Positions 6,709-11,407 of a stretch of 12,574 nucleotides of DNA are shown one piece after another. The position numbers were made by a program, and so were the translations under genes. The DNA is taken from assembly GCA_009693435.1 (NCBI GenBank), contig SHXF01000121.1, forward strand, positions 1-12,574. Reading direction: 5' to 3'. Each line of letters begins with the position of its first letter. Within the stretch, counting starts at the first letter, position 1. The DNA is from Betaproteobacteria bacterium (GTDB taxonomy: Bacteria > Pseudomonadota > Gammaproteobacteria > Burkholderiales > SG8-39). The notes under the pieces were generated by a model that saw nothing but the letters and a program-made list of their open reading frames with translations, made no database searches and was not told where the DNA came from.

Positions 6709-7959
6709 ATGAGACAACAAGACCTGAGCCGCGTGCAAGTGTTGACCATACTGGCGGGCGCGTCGGTGATGCTGAGCCTCTCCATGGGGATGCGCCAAAG
6801 CTGGGGGCTGTTTCAGCCGCACATGATCCGCGACCTGAGCATCACCGCGGCCGATTTTTCGCTGGCGATTGCCGTACAGAATATTTTCTGGGGCATCACG
6901 CAGCCGTTCGTCGGGGCGCTCGCCGATCGCCATGGTTCGCGCCCGGTGGCCATTGCGGGCGTGATTTTCTATATCGTGGGCCTGCTGCTCAGCATGTACG
7001 CCACCTCGGCGGCGGAACTGGTATTCAGCATCGGCATCTGCCTCGGCCTCGCGCTCTCCTGCGCCTCGTTCAACGTCGCCATGGCGGTGACCTCGCGGGC
7101 GGTCGCGCCGCTGAAGGCGAGCGCAGCCATGGGCGCGGTATCGGCTCTGGGTTCGATCGGCCTGATCATCACCTCGCCGCTGGCGCAAACGCTGATCAGC
7201 GAAAGCGGCTGGCAGTCGGCGATAGTCGCGTTCGTCGGCCTCGCCGTGGTGATGCTGCCGGCGGCGTTTTTCGCGGGCGGCGCAGACAAGATTGTCATTG
7301 AAAAATTCAAGGGACTGGATCAATCCGCGACGCAAGCGGTGCGCGAGGCCTTCGGCCACTCCGGTTACATCGTCATGGCCCTGGCATTTTTCGTGTGCGG
7401 GCTGCAGCTGACGTTCCTCATCACCCACCTGCCTACCTACCTCGCGATCTGCGGCATGGACCCCATGGTCGGCTCCACGGCGCTGGCCTTCATCGGGTTG
7501 TTCAACGTCGGCGGTTCCTACCTGTTCGGCTGGCTGGGCGGGCGCTATTCCAAGCGCGTGCTGCTCGGCGGTATCTACGTGCTGCGCTCGCTGTGCATCG
7601 CCGCGTACTTCATGGTGCCGCCCTCGCCGACCTCGACCCTCGTCTTCGCCGCCGCCATGGGCACCCTGTGGCTGGGCGTCGCGCCGCTGATCGGCGGGCT
7701 GGTGGTGCAGTTGTTCGGCCTGCGCTACATGGGCATGCTGCTCGGCGTGGCATTCTTCAGCCACCAGGTCGGCTCTTTCCTCGGCGCCTGGGGCGGCGGC
7801 CTGATCTACAGCATGCTCGGTTCCTACGACCGCGCCTGGCAGTTCGGTGTATTCATCGGCCTAGTCCTCGGCACCATGCAGATGGTCATGAACGTTCGGC
7901 CCTCCGCTCGCGTCGCCGCCGAACAACGGGAATTCGCGCGCGGTCAGGCAACGGCTTAG
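6709..7959 (+). CDS. MFS transporter
   Basis: A 416-residue inner-membrane major facilitator superfamily carrier with about 12 hydrophobic segments and a hydrophilic central loop around residues 195-215 (DKIVIEKFKGLDQSATQ). MFS motif A is seen after the second helix as GALADRHGSRPV (about residues 68-79), and a related GWLGGRYSKRV occurs at the equivalent place in the second half. The overall style, with WGLFQPHMIRDLSITAADFSLAIAVQNIFWG near the N-terminus, matches carriers of the oxalate/formate or monocarboxylate type; the substrate is not determined. ATG 6709 is used; only a weak GAAG lies ahead of it. It follows the MetE-like gene by 131 bases, most of which is the 14-bp repeat array, so it may have its own control. 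It converges with ilvB across 61 bases in which I see no clear terminator. Confidence 0.9.
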   Translation: MRQQDLSRVQVLTILAGASVMLSLSMGMRQSWGLFQPHMIRDLSITAADFSLAIAVQNIFWGITQPFVGALADRHGSRPVAIAGVIFYIVGLLLSMYATSAAELVFSIGICLGLALSCASFNVAMAVTSRAVAPLKASAAMGAVSALGSIGLIITSPLAQTLISESGWQSAIVAFVGLAVVMLPAAFFAGGADKIVIEKFKGLDQSATQAVREAFGHSGYIVMALAFFVCGLQLTFLITHLPTYLAICGMDPMVGSTALAFIGLFNVGGSYLFGWLGGRYSKRVLLGGIYVLRSLCIAAYFMVPPSPTSTLVFAAAMGTLWLGVAPLIGGLVVQLFGLRYMGMLLGVAFFSHQVGSFLGAWGGGLIYSMLGSYDRAWQFGVFIGLVLGTMQMVMNVRPSARVAAEQREFARGQATA

Positions 7960-8020
7960 TCCGCTGCAGTTTCGCCGCTTGCAGGCTGGGCCAAGCGCAG
8001 CGCGCGCCGGCATTGCGACC

Positions 8021-9886
8021 TCAAGTCAAGGCGCTCGCGTTCGCCGGAATCACGCGGACTGGCGTGTCCGCCTTCGCGACTATCATGTCCCGGTTTGCCG
8101 CCCCCGGCGCCACCATCGGATAGACATGCTCCCTCACGTCGATGCTGGCGTTGACCAGCACCGGCCCGGGTGTGGCGATCGCCGCCGCCAGCGCGGCCAG
8201 CGGGTCCGCTTCTCCGTCCAGATCCAGCGCGTGCCAGCCGAAACCGCGCGCAATGGCGACGAAGTCCGGCATGCGCGCGTATTTCGAGGCAAAGATGTTC
8301 TGCCCGTAGAACAGGGTCTGCTGCTGGTGCACCAGGCCGAGCGAGGCGTTGTTCATCACGATCACCTTGATGTTGGCCTGCAAGTCGGCTGCGGTCGCCA
8401 TTTCCTGGATGTTCATCAGCAGGCTGCCATCGCCCGAAAAGCACAGCACCGTGCGTCCCGGACAGGCGAGCGCCGCGCCGATCGCTGCCGGCATGCCGAA
8501 GCCCATGGTGCCCAGGCCCCCTGAGGTCAGCCACTGGCGCGGCCGCGTCAGCGGATACACCTGAGCCACCCACATCTGGTGCTGGCCGACATCGGTGGTG
8601 ACGATGGCATCGTCGCCCGCGCATTGCGCCACGGCGCGAATCAGGCCGTAGTGCGAACGCGGATCGTCGGCATTGGGCACTTCCAGCGGAAATTCGCGCT
8701 TCAGTTCGCCGATCCGCGCCAGCCAGGGTTCGCGCAGCTGCGTTCCCAGCCGCGGCAGGAGCGCCTCCAGCACGCTGCGCGCATCGCCGTTGATGGCGAG
8801 GGTCGCGGTCTTGATCTTGTTCAGCTCCGCGGCGTCGATATCGATATGGATGATGCCGGCGCCCGCACAGAACGCCTGCACGAGGCCGGTGGCGCGGTCA
8901 TCGAAGCGCGCCCCGACGGCGATCAGCAGGTCGCATTCCTCCAGCGCCAGGTTGGTGTAGCGCGCCGCATGCATGCCGAGCATGCCGAGCGACAGCGGAT
9001 GCTCCGGACCGAGCACACCCAGCGCCATCAGGGTCATGGTGGTGGGCAGGCCCTGTTTCTCCGCCAGCATCGCCGCGAGCGCCGCAGCCTCCGCATGGAT
9101 CACGCCGCCACCCAGATACAACACCGGGCGCTGTGCCGCCGCTATCATCGCCGCGGCTTGCGCGAGTTGCGCGTCGTCGGGCGCCGGCGGCGACATCCGC
9201 AGGGCTCCGGGAGTGGGGAACGCGCCCGGGGCAGTGTGGAACGCGCTAGTCACGTTGTGGAACGCGCTCGTCACGTTGCGCCCGCCCGGCTGCGGCCAGT
9301 CGAGCACCTCGATCACGCCGGAGAGCACGTCCTTGGGGATGTCGATGAGCACCGGACCGGGCCGTCCGCTGGCGGCCAGCTGAAAAGCGCGCGGAATCAC
9401 CCGCAGCAGTTTCTCGGTCGAATCGACCAGGAAGTTATGCTTGGTGATGGGCCGGGTGATGCCGCAGGCATCCACCTCCTGGAAGGCATCGGTGCCTATC
9501 AAGGCGCGCGGCACCTGCGCGGTGATGGCAACCAGCGGAATCGAATCCATTTTCGCATCGGCTATAGCGGTGACCAGGTTGGTCGCGCCCGGGCCCGATG
9601 AAGCGGCGCACACCGCCACTTCGCCGGTGGCGCGCGCCCAACCCTGCGCGATGAAGCCCGCGCCCTGCTCGTGGCGCGCCAGCACATGGGTGATCTTGGT
9701 CGAGCGCGACAGCGCGTCGTAGAACGGCAGGATGGCCCCGCCCGGAATGCCGGCGATCATGCGCACGCCCTGGCGCTCCAGCAGACGCACCACGATTTCG
9801 GCGCCTGACAGTCGCTCGGCGCGGCGTGCCGTCTGTGGCGCTGTCTGCGCCGAAGCGAGGTCGGGGGGGGACTCGGGCTGGAACAT
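8021..9886 (-). CDS. ilvB: Acetolactate synthase large (catalytic) subunit, IlvB type
   Basis: Thiamine-diphosphate enzyme of 621 residues that joins two pyruvates to acetolactate (or pyruvate and 2-oxobutyrate) at the head of branched-chain amino acid synthesis. The N-terminal domain has the catalytic Glu73 in RHEQGAGFIAQG and the AFQEVDACGITRPITKHNF segment typical of IlvB/IlvG (135-152). The central FAD-associated domain has RFDDR (327-331). The C-terminal domain has the metal/ThDP motif GDGS (485) ... NN (512-513). It looks most like enteric IlvB. ATG 9886 is supported by GGAG nine bases ahead and by the attenuator upstream. Two oddities: residues 204-230 are a repeat-derived linker (NVTSAFH twice, then decayed copies) between the first and second domains, and no ilvN/ilvH or ilvC follows. 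The regulatory small subunit must be encoded elsewhere if it exists. Confidence 0.93.
   Translation of the reverse strand: MFQPESPPDLASAQTAPQTARRAERLSGAEIVVRLLERQGVRMIAGIPGGAILPFYDALSRSTKITHVLARHEQGAGFIAQGWARATGEVAVCAASSGPGATNLVTAIADAKMDSIPLVAITAQVPRALIGTDAFQEVDACGITRPITKHNFLVDSTEKLLRVIPRAFQLAASGRPGPVLIDIPKDVLSGVIEVLDWPQPGGRNVTSAFHNVTSAFHTAPGAFPTPGALRMSPPAPDDAQLAQAAAMIAAAQRPVLYLGGGVIHAEAAALAAMLAEKQGLPTTMTLMALGVLGPEHPLSLGMLGMHAARYTNLALEECDLLIAVGARFDDRATGLVQAFCAGAGIIHIDIDAAELNKIKTATLAINGDARSVLEALLPRLGTQLREPWLARIGELKREFPLEVPNADDPRSHYGLIRAVAQCAGDDAIVTTDVGQHQMWVAQVYPLTRPRQWLTSGGLGTMGFGMPAAIGAALACPGRTVLCFSGDGSLLMNIQEMATAADLQANIKVIVMNNASLGLVHQQQTLFYGQNIFASKYARMPDFVAIARGFGWHALDLDGEADPLAALAAAIATPGPVLVNASIDVREHVYPMVAPGAANRDMIVAKADTPVRVIPANASALT
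9235..9276 (-). repeat. In-frame 21-bp tandem repeat inside ilvB
   Basis: Two 21-base copies at 9235-9255 and 9256-9276 differ at one base and encode NVTSAFH twice on the minus strand. A third, decayed unit can be traced at about 9212-9234 (TAPGAFP). It sits in the linker between the N-terminal and central domains, where an insertion is likely tolerated. Confidence 0.9.
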
Positions 9887-9934
9887 GTTTGCAGTCTCCG
9901 TGGAGTTGCCGGGGGACCTTTCAGCGGGGCAAAC

Positions 9935-9966
9935 AAAAACCCCGCCGGTGGGGCCGGCGGGGTTTT
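9935..9966 (-). terminator. Rho-independent terminator of the ilvB attenuator
   Basis: On the minus strand a perfect 13-bp stem (AAAACCCCGCCGG at 9966-9954 with its complement at 9948-9936) closes a five-base CCCCA loop, and the 3' arm ends in five T. It lies between the leader peptide stop and ilvB, where it would stop transcription before the gene. The A-run on the other arm means it could also work for plus-strand transcripts. Confidence 0.92.
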
Positions 9967-10028
9967 GATCGGGTGTTCTGTTTAGGGTTCGATCAACTGC
10001 CGCCGGCCTGGTCGGAAAGTACGACCAG
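9952..10028 (-). promoter_or_regulatory. Attenuator RNA: pause hairpin and antiterminator pairing for ilvB
   Basis: In minus-strand RNA, CTGGTCG (10028-10022) pairs perfectly with CGACCAG (10014-10008) across a seven-base loop, within the leader coding region. GGCCGGCGG (10008-10000), at the end of the leader ORF, is an exact complement of CCGCCGGCC (9960-9952), which includes most of the terminator's 5' arm; this pairing excludes the terminator. A further nine-base upstream segment CTGCCGCCG (10087-10079) could pair with 10005-9997 and hold the antiterminator strand. A ribosome reaching the stop at 9993-9995 would cover the antiterminator strand and allow termination; one stalled on Val codons would leave it free. 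Confidence 0.85.
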
Positions 10029-10076
10029 TACTACTACAGCTACAGGCAGCATGGGGTCTAGCGACACGATGGGCAT
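9993..10076 (-). CDS. ilvB leader peptide (IvbL-like)
   Basis: A short leader ORF whose translation senses charged tRNA. Its core reads MLPVAVVVLVVLSDQAGGS, with six Val and three Leu close together; enteric IvbL ahead of ilvB likewise has a Val-rich run. Five of the six Val codons in the core are GTA, probably a rare codon in such GC-rich DNA, which would sharpen the response. The stop TGA (9993-9995) lies 27 bases ahead of the terminator stem. In-frame starts are ATG 10130 (45 aa), 10076 (27 aa, used here because its length is closest to IvbL) and 10052 (19 aa); none has a strong ribosome site. The regulatory part of the peptide is the same in all cases. It probably has no function after synthesis. 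Confidence 0.8.
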   Translation of the reverse strand: MPIVSLDPMLPVAVVVLVVLSDQAGGS

Positions 10077-10136
10077 GGCGGCGGCAGCCCGTGTCGGGCT
10101 GGCGGAACAACGGGTGCATGGGAAAGGCATGAGACG

Positions 10137-10165
10137 ATTATGCGTGACTGCGGGGAAAGAGGCAA
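10137..10165 (-). promoter_or_regulatory. Sigma70-like promoter for the ilvB leader
   Basis: On the minus strand, TTGCCT (10165-10160) and CATAAT (10142-10137) are separated by 17 bases. The -10 matches the consensus in five of six positions; the -35 is moderate. Transcription would begin near 10130, the first base of the most upstream in-frame leader ATG, so a leaderless start is possible. Confidence 0.6.
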
Positions 10166-10179
10166 ATTCGTGAAAATGA

Positions 10180-10479
10180 CAGTCCGCCCTCGGCCGCCAG
10201 CACATGCAGGTGCGGATGCAGCGACAGCGAACGGCCCCGGGTGTGCAGCGCCGCGAGGAACGCGGGCTCCGCGCCCGGGTACTTCGGATCGACGAGCAGC
10301 TCCAACAACACCGAGCGCACCGTATCGAAGAGCTGCGCGGCCATGCTCGCGCGGTTCCAGCGCCACAAATTGTTCAGATCGTGCGGCATGGTGAACATCA
10401 GGTGATGGTGCGCCCAGCCAAGCAGCCGTTCGCGCTGGCGTGCGAGCCACGCCTCTGTCGCCATCGCCTGACGGTTGCG
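10180..10479 (-). pseudogene. IS91-family (Y2/HUH) transposase remnant
   Basis: A minus-strand fragment of about 100 codons with the central part of an IS91-type rolling-circle transposase. Recognisable parts are RNR...WLARQRERLL (end of the zinc-finger region, apparently missing the HCPKC segment), MPHDLNNLWRWNR, the LFDTVRSVLLELL helix, and LHTRGRSLSLHPHLHVLAAEGGL containing the HxH metal motif. A family member would be about 300-400 residues and would continue to the catalytic tyrosines; here homology stops near 10180 and the frame ends at 10138. It has lost both ends and the nucleophile, so it is dead. Its broken 3' end lies only about 15 bases from the ilvB promoter -35. No terminal sequences were found. 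Confidence 0.8.
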
Positions 10480-10509
10480 TGGACTCCCCCGGCGCAGTCG
10501 GGCTCGTGC

Positions 10510-10591
10510 AACGTCATGGTCAACGGCAGGCGCGCGTGGTGGTCAGTGAGAAAGTCATGGCCGTTTTCGCCTGTCCGCTGGATCTAAAGTT
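10510..10591 (+). repeat. Left copy of a diverged 82-bp direct repeat flanking brnTA
   Basis: This segment aligns without gaps to 11287-11368, with 56 of 82 bases identical. Blocks shared in order are AACGTCATG, CGGC, GCGCG, AAGT.ATG, CCG.TTTCGC, GTCCG and AAAGTT. It lies between the transposase remnant and the end of brnA. In one plus-strand frame both copies read as a similar short peptide (RH..R.AR....E.VM..FA.P....K), so they may be pieces of the same lost gene or element end. Confidence 0.7.
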
Positions 10592-10620
10592 CGGCAACAT
10601 TTCGCCGCATTGCGTACCAT

Positions 10621-10965
10621 TCACCGCGATGTTCGCTTTGCGACCCACTCGAGAAGCGCGTCGTTCATTTTAGTTTGCCAGCCTGTGCCGGTGGACTTGA
10701 AGTACTTAAGTACCTCCGGGCTATACCTGACACTGACCAACTGCTTTGTTGGTCTTGCCTGTGGACCGCGCTGACCCCGTTTTCGTTTCTCCGCGAGGGC
10801 AGAGCGCACAGCGGCATAGCCGCCCTTTCTTACAACTACCAAATTGGCCATCCTGCCTTCTTCCACAACGGTAAGCGGCCGATCTTTGCCGGGTGCGGCG
10901 GCGATCACAGCTTCCCATTGCGCTGGACTAGACGGAAACTTCTTTCGCATAGCGTCTGATTTCAT
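10621..10965 (-). CDS. brnA: BrnA-family antitoxin
   Basis: Antitoxin of a type II toxin-antitoxin pair, 114 residues. The C-terminal part (about 75-108) is the conserved BrnA/COG3514 DNA-binding region: KQLVSVRYSPEVLKYFKSTGTGWQTKMNDALLEWV, a ribbon-helix-helix fold. The first 70 residues are more variable and should wrap BrnT. The reading frame opens at 11004, but ATG 10965 is preferred (AGAGA just ahead); ATG 10950 is also possible. With 10965 the gene overlaps the end of brnT by 38 bases, the usual toxin-first order. BrnA both neutralises BrnT and represses the shared promoter, which carries two palindromes here. No interruption is seen, so the pair looks intact. Confidence 0.88.
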   Translation of the reverse strand: MKSDAMRKKFPSSPAQWEAVIAAAPGKDRPLTVVEEGRMANLVVVRKGGYAAVRSALAEKRKRGQRGPQARPTKQLVSVRYSPEVLKYFKSTGTGWQTKMNDALLEWVAKRTSR

Positions 10966-11200
10966 GTTTCTCTGCCTTGCGAAGACTGATGATGTGCGGC
11001 TCATCGCCTCGCTCCGTGTAGGTCATATGCACGACGATGCCGTTGAGCCAACCGAGCAAATTGATTCGCTGCTCACCATAATCCTCACGGTCATCTTCCC
11101 ATGTGACGACCGGGGAATCGAAGACGGCCTCGCAACCAAGAAAGTCCAGGCCGCGGGCTTTGATGTTGCGTAGACGCTTCGGTTCATCCCAGGTCGGCAT
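10928..11200 (-). CDS. brnT: BrnT-family ribonuclease toxin
   Basis: Toxin of 90 residues with a RelE-like fold that cleaves RNA and halts translation until bound by BrnA. The family pattern is complete: WDEPKRLRNIKARGLDF at the N-terminus, VFDSPVVTWEDDREDYGEQR in the middle (28-45), the YTERGD segment (61-66) and the C-terminal IISLRKAEKHEIRRY (70-84) with the conserved basic and His residues. The open frame reaches 11236, but that start would lie upstream of the predicted promoter -10 and adds residues foreign to the family; ATG 11200 is used. There is no ribosome site ahead of it, and the predicted transcription start falls on or next to this ATG. It is followed by overlapping brnA. Confidence 0.9.
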   Translation of the reverse strand: MPTWDEPKRLRNIKARGLDFLGCEAVFDSPVVTWEDDREDYGEQRINLLGWLNGIVVHMTYTERGDEPHIISLRKAEKHEIRRYAKEVSV

Positions 11201-11206
11201 GCTTTG

Positions 11207-11236
11207 ATTGTAGCTACATCTGGCCGGCCTATGCAA
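11207..11236 (-). promoter_or_regulatory. Predicted brnT-brnA promoter
   Basis: On the minus strand, TACAAT (11212-11207) is a five-of-six -10 element and TTGCAT (11236-11231) a weak -35, with an 18-base spacer. The start point would be near 11200, the brnT ATG. The -10 overlaps one GTAGCTAC palindrome, and the other lies just upstream of the -35. Confidence 0.5.
11209..11218. promoter_or_regulatory. Operator-like palindrome overlapping the brnT -10
   Basis: TGTAGCTACA is a perfect 10-base palindrome. Its GTAGCTAC core is repeated at 11245-11252, 35 bases away centre to centre. Autorepression by BrnA binding to palindromes at its own promoter is known for the family; that these are the sites is an inference from position. 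Confidence 0.5.
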
Positions 11237-11244
11237 ACTTATTT

Positions 11245-11252
11245 GTAGCTAC
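11245..11252. promoter_or_regulatory. Second operator-like palindrome upstream of brnT
   Basis: GTAGCTAC, within TTGTAGCTAC, duplicates the core and left flank of the palindrome at 11208-11217 and sits just upstream of the predicted -35. Two sites would allow cooperative binding of antitoxin or toxin-antitoxin complexes. Confidence 0.45.
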
Positions 11253-11286
11253 GACGCAAGGCTGCGCTGGTTGGTTAATGGGGCCG

Positions 11287-11368
11287 AACGTCATGTTTAC
11301 CGGCGCGCGCGTGACGCTGGATGCGAAGAAGTGATGACCGCTTTCGCGCGTCCGGTACAACCAAAGTT
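11287..11368 (+). repeat. Right copy of a diverged 82-bp direct repeat flanking brnTA
   Basis: The partner of 10510-10591: same orientation, same length, 68% identical without gaps. It lies between the brnT promoter and the end of the serine hydrolase gene. Together the two copies bracket the toxin-antitoxin pair in a unit of about 0.86 kb. Confidence 0.7.
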
Positions 11369-11407
11369 AGCGCTCATCACATTCTTCAGCGAGGAATATC
11401 GCAGCGC

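Noticed and set aside
7960..8020. Terminator between the convergent MFS and ilvB genes
   Set aside because: Only a five-base stem (CTGCA/TGCAG) without a T-run is visible, so no terminator is called.
8021..9641. Other open frames across ilvB on both strands
   Set aside because: All overlap the intact acetolactate synthase frame and show no family features.
10204..10587. 127-codon plus-strand frame
   Set aside because: It is antisense to the IS91-type remnant and has no recognisable domain. Part of it overlaps the 82-bp repeat, which is reported separately.
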